From Planktothrix sp. PCC 11201 (GTDB taxonomy: Bacteria; Cyanobacteriota; Cyanobacteriia; Cyanobacteriales; Microcoleaceae), in assembly GCF_900009135.1 (NCBI RefSeq), contig NZ_LT797711.1, forward strand, positions 437,545 through 501,544: a stretch of 64,000 nucleotides of DNA. Reading direction: 5' to 3'. Shown one piece after another: positions 26,267 to 36,300 of this stretch (its first letter is position 1; each line of letters starts with the position of its first letter). The notes beneath the pieces are model-generated. The model was not told the DNA's origin. It made no database searches and saw only the letters and a program-made list of their open reading frames with translations. Made by a program: the position numbers and the translations under genes.

Positions 26267-29170
26267 ATGGTTCAACGGCGATCACAAACGTTTTTCCAAC
26301 AGATTATCCTGGGAACTCTTGCCAGTACAATTTTACAATTATCAATTCCCCTAACTTGCTTAAGTCAAATAAATACCCCATTAGGGGTAATCCGTGATTC
26401 AGAACAAACCACAGAATGGAATAGCATTGAACAACGCTTAAAAGCCAGTCGAATACCTTATCAAACCCTGGATTTAAACAATATCAAAAGCCTCGCCGAT
26501 CTTCAGGGAATTGGAATTTTATTTTTACCTAATCTAACTGTTATTAAAACCGAACAAGCTAAGGTTCTGCAAGAATGGGCAAAACAAGGGGGACAGGTGA
26601 TTGCCAGTGGCCCGATCGCAGAAAAATCTACCCCTTTAGTTCGTCAATTATTGCGATCAATTTTAGGTTCCTATTGGGCTTTTCCCCTGACAGTTCCCGC
26701 TAAACCCCAAATCGCGAAAAATCGCTGTCGCACTCAAGATCCTATCTGTGCTTCCCTAACAACTTGGGGGCCAATTCAAGCTAATTCTAACGCCGTTGAC
26801 GGGGGGGTTTTAATTCCCACTACCTTAGAAAGTTATACCGCCGGAATTTGGGAAGCTAGTGGGAGTTCTCCCGCCGTGATTACGACTCAAAAAGCCACCT
26901 ATTTAGGCTGGCGCTGGGGAAATCAATCTTCGGCGGAGGTTGATATTGCTTGGTTGCAAGCGGCGCTTAGTCGTCATGGTTTGGCTGGAAACCCGACAAC
27001 GACTCCCGTCGCCACTGCGACCGTCCCCGTCCCGCCCCCAACAGCCCCAGCAACAGTCATCCGTCCGGTTACACCACCGCCCCCAACATCTACCCGTCCG
27101 GCTCCTACAGTCCCTATAGCAGAACCCCGTCCAGTTCCCCCACCGCCCCCAATAGCCACTCGTCCCGCTTCTGCACCCCTATCCCAACCTACGACGCCCA
27201 GGGTACGGCCAATGGCTACCATCCCATCTCCACGTCCGGTTACACCTGCAATAGTTCCCCTGACTCCGGTTTCCCCCCCCCGTTCAACCACACCACCCCC
27301 CGCCCCCAGCTTAACAGCGACTCGGACATTACCTAATACTCCGGCGGTTCCCAGTGGTTTTATTGACCCTTCCGAACAAATCGCCCCGGCGGGTTTAGAA
27401 GTGCAGCCCGGAAATCAACCTATTGAGGAATTAACGGCGATCGCCATGCGTCAGGAATTAATAGATTTATTGGGACGTTTTGAAAATGCTTTAATTGCCT
27501 CAAATTCAGGTAATATTCCGATTAATTTACAAGTCGCATCCACTCAATTAATCGCAGGAACCGGGGGAAGTCTAGCCAGTGCTAATTTCAAAAAATCCGA
27601 TCAAATTATTACCAAAGCCAGAGAAATAATTAAGAATTTTCCACAATTAGTCGCTCAACAAAATTGGGCAGAAGCTCGCCATCAATGGTTAGAAATTCGT
27701 CAACAATTATGGCAAAATTATCCCACAGAAGGAGAACGATTAGGGGCAGAAATTCGGGCGGTTTGGTTAGACCGAGGAACTATTGTTAAAGCCAGAAGTG
27801 AGGCGGGACTGGCGCAAGTGTTTGATCGGTTAGCGGCGGCGGGAATTAATACGGTTTATTTTGAAACAATTAATGCGGGTTATCCAATTTATCCCAGTCG
27901 AATTGCGCCTGCACAAAACCCTTTAACACAAGGTTGGAACCCCTTAGAAGCGGCGGTGAAATTAGCTCACCAACGGGGTATGGAATTACACGCTTGGATC
28001 TGGGTTTTTGCGGTGGGAAATGACCGCCATAATCAACTTTTAGGACAACCCAGTAGTTTTTTAAGTCCGGTAATTCAAGCCCATCCTGATTGGATCAATA
28101 TTAATAATTATGGGGAGTTAAGAAATACCCGCGATCGCAAAGTTTATCTCGATCCCGCTAACCGGGAAGCTAGGGCGTATTTAATGCGTTTAATTAATGA
28201 AATTACCGCCTATAATGTCGATGGATTGCAGTTAGATTATATTCGCTATCCTTTCCAAGATCCCAGTGGAAGTTACACCTATGGTTATGGAAAAGCGGGA
28301 CGGGAACAATTCCAACAATTAACAGGAGTTGATCCGGTTAATATTACGCCCAAGAATAATCAATTGTGGAATCAATGGCTACAATTTAAAACCCAACAGG
28401 TGACATCCTTTGTCGCAGAAGTTTCGCAATTTTTGAAGCAACAAAAACCTAATGTAATTTTATCCGTTGCGGTGTTTTCTAATCCTGAACAGGAAAGGAT
28501 TATGAAAATTCAACAACAATGGGAAGTTTGGGCAAAAAACGGTTATGTGGATTTAATTGTTCCGATGACCTATGCAATGGATACCAACCGTTTACAACGT
28601 ATTACTCAGCCCTTAACCCAGGAACAAAAGTTAGGGTCGGCGTTAATTAGTCCGGCAATTAAGTTATTAAATATTCCTGAAATTGTAGCGATTGATCAAT
28701 TACAATCCTTACGGGATTTACCCACAGGTGGATATTCAATTTTTGCTGTTGATAGTATTGGTAATAATCTCCAAAACTATTTTCATAGAACTCAAAATAA
28801 TTCCTCGAAAACTCAACCTCCCATTCCCTATCGACAACCCTTTGCTGCGGCGCATGATCGCTATTTAGCCTTAAAAAGAGAATGGAGTTTCCTGTTAGGA
28901 AATGAACAACTTTGGATTCGAGATGGGGAACTAAAAGCCTTGAGTACCCAAGCAGAAGATTTAGCACAAACCTTAAAACAATTAGAGGATAATCCCTCAC
29001 CTCAAACTTTAGAAATAGCTCAACAAAAGTTAACAACCTTCCAAAAACAATTCCAAATATCTATGCGTTTACAAGCCTTAGAACGTCCTTATCAAGTCTC
29101 TAGTTGGGGCAATCGTTTGGCGAGTATTAATATGTTATTGCGTTATGGAGAAAGAAGAATAAAAAATTAA
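26267..29170 (+). CDS. Secreted GHL10-type glycosyl-hydrolase-like protein with Pro-rich linker
   Basis: The start is ATG 26267 (967 aa), which begins a classic signal peptide (basic MVQRRSQ, then a hydrophobic core to about residue 33). Residues 40-235 form a domain like the type-1 glutamine-amidotransferase-like or beta-galactosidase trimerisation fold (GILFLPNLTVIKTEQAKVL). A Pro/Thr linker (about 242-360) follows, then a helical domain, then from about 495 a TIM barrel of the GHL10/DUF187 family (IRAVWLDRG, LHAWIWVFAVGN, DGLQLDYIRYP about 650). GHL10 proteins are thought to cut peptidoglycan-derived or other envelope glycans. The last about 110 residues are a helical tail. It is probably periplasmic or wall-associated. 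Confidence 0.82.
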   Translation: MVQRRSQTFFQQIILGTLASTILQLSIPLTCLSQINTPLGVIRDSEQTTEWNSIEQRLKASRIPYQTLDLNNIKSLADLQGIGILFLPNLTVIKTEQAKVLQEWAKQGGQVIASGPIAEKSTPLVRQLLRSILGSYWAFPLTVPAKPQIAKNRCRTQDPICASLTTWGPIQANSNAVDGGVLIPTTLESYTAGIWEASGSSPAVITTQKATYLGWRWGNQSSAEVDIAWLQAALSRHGLAGNPTTTPVATATVPVPPPTAPATVIRPVTPPPPTSTRPAPTVPIAEPRPVPPPPPIATRPASAPLSQPTTPRVRPMATIPSPRPVTPAIVPLTPVSPPRSTTPPPAPSLTATRTLPNTPAVPSGFIDPSEQIAPAGLEVQPGNQPIEELTAIAMRQELIDLLGRFENALIASNSGNIPINLQVASTQLIAGTGGSLASANFKKSDQIITKAREIIKNFPQLVAQQNWAEARHQWLEIRQQLWQNYPTEGERLGAEIRAVWLDRGTIVKARSEAGLAQVFDRLAAAGINTVYFETINAGYPIYPSRIAPAQNPLTQGWNPLEAAVKLAHQRGMELHAWIWVFAVGNDRHNQLLGQPSSFLSPVIQAHPDWININNYGELRNTRDRKVYLDPANREARAYLMRLINEITAYNVDGLQLDYIRYPFQDPSGSYTYGYGKAGREQFQQLTGVDPVNITPKNNQLWNQWLQFKTQQVTSFVAEVSQFLKQQKPNVILSVAVFSNPEQERIMKIQQQWEVWAKNGYVDLIVPMTYAMDTNRLQRITQPLTQEQKLGSALISPAIKLLNIPEIVAIDQLQSLRDLPTGGYSIFAVDSIGNNLQNYFHRTQNNSSKTQPPIPYRQPFAAAHDRYLALKREWSFLLGNEQLWIRDGELKALSTQAEDLAQTLKQLEDNPSPQTLEIAQQKLTTFQKQFQISMRLQALERPYQVSSWGNRLASINMLLRYGERRIKN

Positions 29171-29183
29171 TCAGAAGATAGTT

Positions 29184-29233
29184 TATTGTTGGGCTTTAGT
29201 ATTCTGGGCACTCGGGAGTCTAAGTCCAACAAT
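29184..29233 (+). terminator. Inverted repeat, probable terminator or dispersed element
   Basis: ATTGTTGGGCTTTAG (29184-29198) pairs imperfectly with the stretch ending AAGTCCAACAAT at about 29233. The same arm sequence occurs at 24.6 kb. It separates the GHL10 gene from the first Uma2 twin. Confidence 0.5.
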
Positions 29234-29283
29234 GTTATACTTAATAAAATAGCAAAGGGATGTTACAAAGTTGAGGTAACAAC

Positions 29284-29859
29284 ATGACTCAAACCCCTAT
29301 AAAATTAACTTTTGAAGAATATTTAACTTATGATGACGGAACAGATAATCGTTATGAACTTGAAGATGGGGTGTTAATTCCGATGACACCTGCGAGTCCG
29401 ATTCATTCTGATATTATCGGGTTTTTGTTTATCTGTTTTTATCAGGAAATTCAAAGACGGAATTTAGACTTAAAAGTAAAACAGGGAGATGTGGGGATAC
29501 GAACTAGATTAAGTCGCTCCCGACAACCAGATATTGCGATTATTCAAGGAGAAGATTGGCGACGGTTACGAAAGTTTAAAAAATCAGCCATTCTGGAAGT
29601 TCCGGCTTTATTAGTAGTAGAAGTTGTGAGTCCTGGGGAAGATAACGAAAACCGAGATTATGTTAAAAAGATGACTGAATATGCGGAATTTGGGATTTCC
29701 GAATATTGGATTATTGATCCTTTAACGGAGCAAGTTATTGTTAATTTTCTGATGAATGGAAGTTATCAGAATACTATTTTTACAGGTCAACAAAGGATTA
29801 TTTCTCAACTATTCCCAGATCTTAATTTAACCGTTGAGCAAGTTTTAGTTGTAGAATAA
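29284..29859 (+). CDS. Uma2 family endonuclease-like protein, twin copy A
   Basis: The protein has 191 residues with Uma2/DUF820 core motifs: LTFEEYLTYDDGTDNRYELE at the N-terminus, IRTRLSRSRQPDIAII (the PD motif) in the middle, LLVVEVVSPGE with its acidic residue, and EYWIIDP. It is almost identical to the gene at 32452 except for about 16 residues after position 45 (here IIGFLFICFYQEIQRRN) and the last few. Identity extends to third positions and to some 20 bp before the ATG (TTACAAAGTTGAGGTAA). Family function is unproven; it resembles Holliday-junction/restriction nucleases in fold. Confidence 0.87.
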   Translation: MTQTPIKLTFEEYLTYDDGTDNRYELEDGVLIPMTPASPIHSDIIGFLFICFYQEIQRRNLDLKVKQGDVGIRTRLSRSRQPDIAIIQGEDWRRLRKFKKSAILEVPALLVVEVVSPGEDNENRDYVKKMTEYAEFGISEYWIIDPLTEQVIVNFLMNGSYQNTIFTGQQRIISQLFPDLNLTVEQVLVVE

Positions 29860-29962
29860 AAGTTTGAAGGAGTGACCAAGAAAGCTAAAGCAAGTTTAAG
29901 TGAGTTGTACAAAAAAATGTCAAGTCAAGATTATTAATCTTAAAAAATATTGATATTCCCGT

Positions 29963-29990
29963 GTAGGGGCGAGGCGCGCCTCGCCCCTAC
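29963..29990. repeat. Perfect 28-bp palindrome
   Basis: GTAGGGGCGAGGCG is followed at once by its exact reverse complement. It lies in the 189-nt gap between a + strand and a - strand gene end, so it can serve as a two-way terminator. The GTAGGGGCG arm matches the element at 14388-14448. Confidence 0.95.
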
Positions 29991-30048
29991 GATGGGATGA
30001 ATTTGATTTTAAACCATTTATACAACGGATTTAGACTTGCTATAAAAG

Positions 30049-30489
30049 TTAAGAACACCGACCTGTATACTTCATGAATGCTGTAGGATCTGAGGAAATT
30101 CGCTTAACAAGAGGAGCGTTATACCGTTGTCTATATTCCAGTTGTACTTGAGGGTTTGGAAAGCCACAAAAGCTACCATTACCAAAACTGAAATACCCTG
30201 AATTGCCAAAATCAAAAAAGGCTCTAGGAACTGGACAAAGCCCAATATACTTATAAGTTGAAATGGCGGTTATGTTCAAGCCGGGAGCAGGTCTTGAGCG
30301 TCTAAATATCTCAACGTGCCCAGGTGTTCTCATGTCGCAAATTGTTCCACCTGCTTTAGCATACACTATCCCGTTAATGGCAAAGTATCCATCAACCCAC
30401 TCTGGCATTGTCTCAGCAAAACCTGGTTTTTGTTGTGCAGAGACTGCTATAATACCAATGATTACTGAACTCAGGAAATAACGATTCAT
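30049..30489 (-). CDS. Small secreted protein of unknown function
   Basis: The 146-residue protein begins with a signal peptide (MNRYFLSSVIIGIIAVSA, probable cleavage near AQQKPGFA). The mature part has five cysteines (GGTICDM, YIGLCPVP, NGSFCGF, YTGRC at the end) and is rich in Phe, Tyr and Gly. Cys pairing suggests an extracytoplasmic, disulfide-stabilised fold. I do not recognise a family. It follows the 115-aa gene upstream by 21 nt on the same strand, so both are probably one transcript. The pair is flanked by the Uma2 twins, suggesting an acquired segment. Confidence 0.65.
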   Translation of the reverse strand: MNRYFLSSVIIGIIAVSAQQKPGFAETMPEWVDGYFAINGIVYAKAGGTICDMRTPGHVEIFRRSRPAPGLNITAISTYKYIGLCPVPRAFFDFGNSGYFSFGNGSFCGFPNPQVQLEYRQRYNAPLVKRISSDPTAFMKYTGRCS

Positions 30490-30510
30490 ATTGTTTTTAA
30501 GTGAGTTAAT

Positions 30511-30858
30511 TCAAATCATAGTTGCTATAACTTGCATAAGTTCAGTCAGATTTACTGTGACTGTTCCAAATGGAGTATCAACTCCAAAATGTAATTTGTT
30601 GGGGTCGGGGTTGCGAGGATTAATATCGCCAGTAGCATGGGTTGTCAAGCTATAAGTAATAATGTTCTTATTTCCATTAAATGGAATGTGAATAGTTGTG
30701 ACTTGTCTATGTCGAATTTGAACATCGTAGCTTAATATTCCACTGTCACTCAACTGTAGTTTTTTTATTTCTGAATCACCATCATTGCCAATACAGATTG
30801 AGTCAAAGTAATTTTCTAAAGCACTAGCAATTCCTGTACCCCGTAAATCTCTTGACAT
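30511..30858 (-). CDS. Small hypothetical protein (115 aa)
   Basis: A soluble protein with an N-terminal helix (GIASALENYFDSICIGNDGD), a beta-rich middle (ILSYDVQIRHRQVTTIHIPF) and a C-terminal hydrophobic segment (VTVNLTELMQVIATMI). No signal peptide, no catalytic motif. A Shine-Dalgarno (GGAGG on the minus strand at 30864-30868) sits about 5-9 nt before the ATG and supports the start. It is the first gene of a two-gene minus-strand unit with the secreted Cys-rich protein. Function unknown. Confidence 0.6.
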   Translation of the reverse strand: MSRDLRGTGIASALENYFDSICIGNDGDSEIKKLQLSDSGILSYDVQIRHRQVTTIHIPFNGNKNIITYSLTTHATGDINPRNPDPNKLHFGVDTPFGTVTVNLTELMQVIATMI

Positions 30859-30980
30859 TGTACCTCCAAGGTCTAACTATTGATGCAACCACTGGATGTA
30901 AGATAATATTCCTTTTGGTTAGCTTATCCGCACATCCGTGTGTTACTACAGTCATAAACGAAAACCAATTGCTCTGTCAG

Positions 30981-31058
30981 TCGGATCGTGTCGGAACTTT
31001 TTCCTAAAAAATTTCTAAAATGTCGGAAAAAGATCGGAAAAATCGGATAAGATCAGAT
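30981..31058 (+). promoter_or_regulatory. Helix-phased TCGGA direct repeats upstream of the STAND NTPase
   Basis: TCGGA occurs at 30981, 30991, 31023, 31034 and 31043, with TCAGA at 31054. Spacings are 10, 32, 11, 9 and 11 nt, near multiples of a DNA turn, so all sites face one side of the helix. The array ends 24 nt before the ATG. This looks like a cooperative regulator-binding site; the N-terminal helix-turn-helix of the gene itself is a candidate binder. Confidence 0.5.
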
Positions 31059-31081
31059 AAAACTACCAGTCTCACCTCGCT

Positions 31082-32443
31082 ATGGATATTGCAGAAGTAT
31101 TGAAACTTGCCGATCAACTGCTTTTCACCCATACAGGCGAACATTTAGACCTTCTGCAAGAAACAATTCTTAAAGGGACATTACAGGGCAATAAATACAC
31201 TGAAATTGCATCGGAAAATCATTTAAGTGAAGGTCATGTTAGAGATACTGCATCGGAATTATGGCAAACTTTATCGAAAACTTTAGGGGAAGATATTAAT
31301 AAATCAAATGCACGGTCTATTTTAGAAAAAATTACTATCTATAACAGTGTTTCCTCTGGAAATTTTATTAGTTTTCATCAAATCAGTATTTGTTCAAAAC
31401 AAAAGAAAGAGCCTAAATCTTGTCCTCTATTCAAACCATCCGAAAACAACCATTTAGACTTAGATGCAACTCCAGAAATTACCGATTTTTATGGGCGGGA
31501 GGATGAACTAAATACTTTAAAAACATGGTTAATTCAAGACCATATCCGTGTTATTACTTTGGTTGGTATGATCGGAATTGGCAAAACTACGCTGGCTGTC
31601 AAACTGATTGAAGAAATCCAAACGGAATTTCAATATATTATTTATCGCAGTCTGCAATATTGTCCAACCATAGATGTTTTTTTAACAGATTTACTGCAAA
31701 GTGTTGTCTCTCCTCCTGTTTTTCCGAATACCCTAGATCGTCAAGTTGATTTATTGCTGAAATTTATTAGAAAACATCGCTGTTTAATTATTATTGATGA
31801 TCTGCAAATGCTCTTTGAAACCGGACAATATGCAGGTCAATATAAACCCGAATTTGAAGGGTATTATTTATTATTTAAACAAATTGCTGAATTGTCTCAT
31901 TTCAGTAGTTTTTTATTAATTACCAGCGAACAACCCGAATATTTAACAGTCGATCATCTTAAATTTTTTAGATCATTAAAACTTTCAGGATTGGGAGATT
32001 GTGCTACCAAAATTTTCAGAGATAAAGAATTATTAGATCAAGACAATTGGTATGATTTAATTGAAAAATATCAAGGACATCCTTTATGGTTAGAAATGAC
32101 AGCTACGATGATTCAAGAACTATTTTCTAGTCGAGTCACGGATTTTTTAGCTTATCCTTCCTTAGTATTAAGTAATGAAATCACATTTCAATTGAGTCGT
32201 TTATGGAGTAGATTAACTGAGTCAGAACAACAGGTGATCAATTATTTAGCCAAACAAGAAAATGGGGTTGCTTTGATGCAGGTTTTACAAGAAATCCCTG
32301 ATAAACCCACAGATATATTAAAGGCGATACAATCGTTAAAAAGACGTTGTTTGTTAGAAGATAATAGCCATAAAGATCAGCATAGCGCTTCTTTACTAAA
32401 AATTAATTCAATTTTAAAAAATTATATTATATTACAAAGTTGA
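31082..32443 (+). CDS. STAND-type (NB-ARC-like) NTPase with N-terminal helix-turn-helix
   Basis: This 453-residue protein has an N-terminal DNA-binding-like domain (about 1-85; NKYTEIASENHLSEGHVRDT looks like a LuxR/vMAP-type helix-turn-helix) found on many cyanobacterial STAND proteins. The NTPase follows: Walker A GMIGIGKTT (about 162-170), Walker B CLIIIDDLQ, a GHPLWLEM segment typical of NB-ARC, and a winged-helix part to about 440. It lacks the usual C-terminal TPR, WD40 or effector module, so it is a short form. STAND proteins act as inducible switches in signalling or immunity. The second Uma2 twin starts 8 nt downstream and is probably co-transcribed. Confidence 0.82.
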   Translation: MDIAEVLKLADQLLFTHTGEHLDLLQETILKGTLQGNKYTEIASENHLSEGHVRDTASELWQTLSKTLGEDINKSNARSILEKITIYNSVSSGNFISFHQISICSKQKKEPKSCPLFKPSENNHLDLDATPEITDFYGREDELNTLKTWLIQDHIRVITLVGMIGIGKTTLAVKLIEEIQTEFQYIIYRSLQYCPTIDVFLTDLLQSVVSPPVFPNTLDRQVDLLLKFIRKHRCLIIIDDLQMLFETGQYAGQYKPEFEGYYLLFKQIAELSHFSSFLLITSEQPEYLTVDHLKFFRSLKLSGLGDCATKIFRDKELLDQDNWYDLIEKYQGHPLWLEMTATMIQELFSSRVTDFLAYPSLVLSNEITFQLSRLWSRLTESEQQVINYLAKQENGVALMQVLQEIPDKPTDILKAIQSLKRRCLLEDNSHKDQHSASLLKINSILKNYIILQS

Positions 32444-32451
32444 GGTAAGAC

Positions 32452-33027
32452 ATGACTCAAACCCCTGTAAAATTAACGTTTGAAGAATATTTAACTTATG
32501 ATGACGGAACAGATAATCGTTATGAACTTGAAGATGGGGTGTTAATTCCGATGACACCTGCGAGTCCGATTCATTCTGATATTGTTGAATTCCTCTATGA
32601 TACTTTCAAAGCTGAGGTAAAAAGACTAGGGTTAGACTTAAAAGTAAAGCAGGGAGATGTGGGGATACGAACTAGATTAAGTCGCTCCCGACAACCAGAT
32701 ATTGCGATTATTCAAGGAGAAGACTGGCGACGGTTACGACAGTTTAAAAAATCAGCCATTCTGGAAGTTCCGGCTTTATTAGTAGTAGAAGTTGTGAGTC
32801 CTGGGGAAGATAACGAAAACCGAGATTATATTAAAAAGATGACTGAATATGCGGAGTTTGGGATTTCCGAATATTGGATTATTGATCCTTTAACAGAACA
32901 AGTAATTGTTAATTTTCTGATGAATGGAAGTTATCAGAATACTATTTTTATAGGTCAACAAAGGATTATTTCTCAATTATTCCTCGATCTTAATTTAACC
33001 GTTGAGCAAATTACCCAACCTTGGTAG
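32452..33027 (+). CDS. Uma2 family endonuclease-like protein, twin copy B
   Basis: The protein has 191 residues. It starts 8 nt after the STAND gene, in a GAGGTAA-led context copied from the twin at 29284. It is identical to that twin over most of its length but has a different block after residue 45 (IVEFLYDTFKAEVKRLG) and a different end (ITQPW). Variation confined to one internal block suggests gene conversion between the copies. The PD-(D/E)XK motifs are the same. The following 306 nt (33028-33333) hold no gene that I can support. Confidence 0.87.
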   Translation: MTQTPVKLTFEEYLTYDDGTDNRYELEDGVLIPMTPASPIHSDIVEFLYDTFKAEVKRLGLDLKVKQGDVGIRTRLSRSRQPDIAIIQGEDWRRLRQFKKSAILEVPALLVVEVVSPGEDNENRDYIKKMTEYAEFGISEYWIIDPLTEQVIVNFLMNGSYQNTIFIGQQRIISQLFLDLNLTVEQITQPW

Positions 33028-33333
33028 GTTTTAGAGTGAAACTTTTATACTTGTGGTATTTACTCGGTGACTGACGCCTATCAATCCAACTTCAAACGGT
33101 AATTGCAGATGTTAAAACTGAACTTTGGTTGAGTCCTATTAACCTATTTTGTCGAGCATCATTGATACGATTGATAAACTTTTTCCTCGGCAATTATCCT
33201 TGACTTTTCCTAAATCAGAGACTATTATTACTGGTGAGTCATAGTTTTAGGTAATCTAAAAGTTAAGATAAGAAAAATTACCTAAATTTAACTGGTCTTA
33301 TTTCTTAACCGACACAATTCGATTATAAAAAAT

Positions 33334-36300
33334 ATGCTCTCACTTTCACCCCATAAATTGCCTAGAACTTTAAGTGCGTTAGAAACCTATGGTTTTGGTT
33401 TAACAGGATGGCCAGGGTGGATTGGGGTATTTGCGGCGATGAACTATGCTCTTGGCGCATCAGCTATTTGGGTATGGATACCCGCAACTTTAGTGGGAAT
33501 ACTGATCACCTATCAAGTTAAACAACTCGGTTTCCATCGGTTAGAAATAGCGGGTGGAACTCCCAACTACACTACAAACTTACTCAAACATTATCCCCTC
33601 CTAGGCAGATATGCAGCGATCGGCTACCTGAATGGCTGGGCAAGCGTTATTGCTATAAGTGCTGTAGTCCTTTCAGACTTAATTCAAAACAATTTAACAG
33701 TAGTCGGTTTGAGCATTCCGCCCACTTTCCTCAAAATCTGTCTCCTCTTGCTTCCCTTCATCGTCGCCTTTAGCGGCACTCGCGCCATCAGTATTCTCAA
33801 TCTTTTTCTGGTAGTAACAGCTACTGGCTCTATAGTGATTTTTACCTTGCAGGGGCTGGGTTGGTTAATTTTTTCCCCAGCTAGTCCAGGAATTGTCCCG
33901 TTAAGCTGGAAACCCTTGGGCTTTACTGATTGGGCAAAGTGGTTCTTAATTGCTACTTATACCACCTATTCTTCAGAAACCGCCTCCTCCTTTGTCGCAG
34001 ATAGCCGCGAACCCATCAAAACTTTGAAATTTCTGAAGATTGCGGCTTGGTTGCAAGGCGGGATCTTTCTGGGTGCATCTTGGGTGGCGATCCAGCTTGC
34101 CTTTGACCCAAACCATAGGGACGATCCCTACCTCCATCTAATTGCCGCTTCCCAACCATTCTGGGGCAGTGGAGCCTCAATGATGGCAACATTTTTACTC
34201 ACCACTATCGCTCTGTTACCATTAACAACAGCAGTTTGTAACTGTTCTCGCATTCTCTATCAATTGTCACAAGACCGCTACATGGCTCCTGTATTTGGGG
34301 TGGTTTCTCGGCGGGGAGTTTTTGGCCCAGCATTAGTTTGGCTATTTGTAATTTCTTTAGTCTATTTAGCTTGGGGAAATTTAACCCAGATTGTTTTTAT
34401 TGCTACTGTGGGTTGGTTTAGTTCCTATATTTTGCTTCACCTTGCCATCTGGTTGCGCCGCAAGAGAGATGATGTTCTGTTCCCCCATCTGTCTTTGGGT
34501 TTATTCTTAATGGAAGTAGTGATTTTATGCGTAGGTGGTATTGCTTGGGGCTGGGGTAATTTCCTCTTGGGCTTGATATTTCCCCTGGGGGTTATGGCGA
34601 CCGATATTGTGATTCGACGACTTCCTTTCAAAATATTTCGCCCCAGTTGGTGGCATCAGCTTTATCAACCCAAAGATCAGCAAATTATTAGGGAATCGCT
34701 GATGTTTCAGGTGTCCACCCTAATTTTTCTCTTATCGGGTTCAGTCCTAATTGGTTGGGGATTTCGTGCTTTATTGGATACTCAAACGATTGGTCGAGGA
34801 GAGAATTTAATTGTAGTATTGTTGCTGATCGTGGTGTTTGTGGGAGTAGCGATCGCTTCTTGGACGAGCCTGCCCCAGATTGCCGCCTTTGAATCTCAGA
34901 TTGCCGCCTTTGAAGCGATTGAAGCTAGGGAAAAAGCGGAGAGTGCTAACCAAGCTAAAAGTGAATTTCTGGCTAACATGAGTCACGAATTGCGAACTCC
35001 CTTAAATGGCATCCTGGGTTACGCTCAAATTCTCGGACGCTCCAAAGCTATACCGGAAAAAGAACTTCAGGGAATTAACATCATTTACCAATGCGGTTCC
35101 CATCTACTCACCTTAATTAATGATATTCTCGATATCTCAAAAATTGAAGCGCGTAAACTCGAACTCACCCCGAATGCCATTTATTTGCCTTCCCTAGTCC
35201 AAGGTGTTGTCGAAATTTCTCAAATCCGCGCTCAACAGAAAGGTATTGATTTCCACTACCAACCCGATCCTAAATTGCCCAGTGGTATTATCGCTGATGA
35301 AAAACGTCTGCGACAGGTATTAATTAACCTCTTGGGTAATGCGATCAAATTTACCGATCGAGGCAGCGTCACCTTGAAAGTCGAACAATTAGGATCAAAT
35401 AGCAATCAACTCTTTGATAATCTTCAAAAACCGCTTTCTTTGACTCGTTTGCGCTTTTCAATCATAGATACGGGAATTGGTATTAGCAACGAAGATATAC
35501 AGAAACTATTCCAAGCTTTTGCACAGGTAGGAGAACGTAGCCGTCAAGCTGAAGGTACAGGTTTAGGACTAGCGATTAGTCAGCAAATTGTTCAATTAAT
35601 GGGAGGGAAAATTCAGGTCGAGAGCGAACTAGGAATAGGCAGTAAATTCTTTTTTGAAGTGGAATTACCCATAAATAATGAATGGGTAGAGGAACAAACA
35701 AGTAGGGCTGGTAATATAATCAGCTATCAGGGAGCGAAAGAAAGAATTTTAATTTTAGTTGTAGATGATCGCTGGGAAAATCGCGCCGTGATTGTCAATC
35801 TATTAGAACCCCTGGGTTTTGTACTGATTGAAGCTGAAAATGGACAAGAGGGTTTAGATAAAATGCGAGAAACTTTACCCGATATAGTAATTACAGACTT
35901 GGCAATGCCCGTCATGGATGGCTTTGAAATGCTCAAACAATTACGCAGTGATCGGCAGTTAAAAGCATTGAAAATTGTGGTTTCATCAGCCTCGGTATCC
36001 CAAGTAGATCAGCAGATGAGCCTCAATGCCGGAGGTGATGATTTCCTGACTAAACCAGTTGATGCTCAGGATTTATTTAATGCCTTAGCCAAGCATTTAC
36101 AACTAACTTGGAACTATGAAGAAGTAGGAAATACAGTACCAGTATCCACTTTAGAAATTATTCCTCCGGCGGCTGAGGACTTAGAAGTCTTATTGGAACT
36201 GACTAAACGAGGAAAAATTAAAAATCTGGTTTTGATGGCAGAACAGATTGGTCAAAAAGATGCCCGTTATCAACCTTTTATTCAAGAACTCTTAGAACTT

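Noticed and set aside
26974..27291. Gly/Val-rich 105-codon frame on the minus strand
   Set aside because: It is the mirror of the Pro/Thr linker of the GHL10-like protein.
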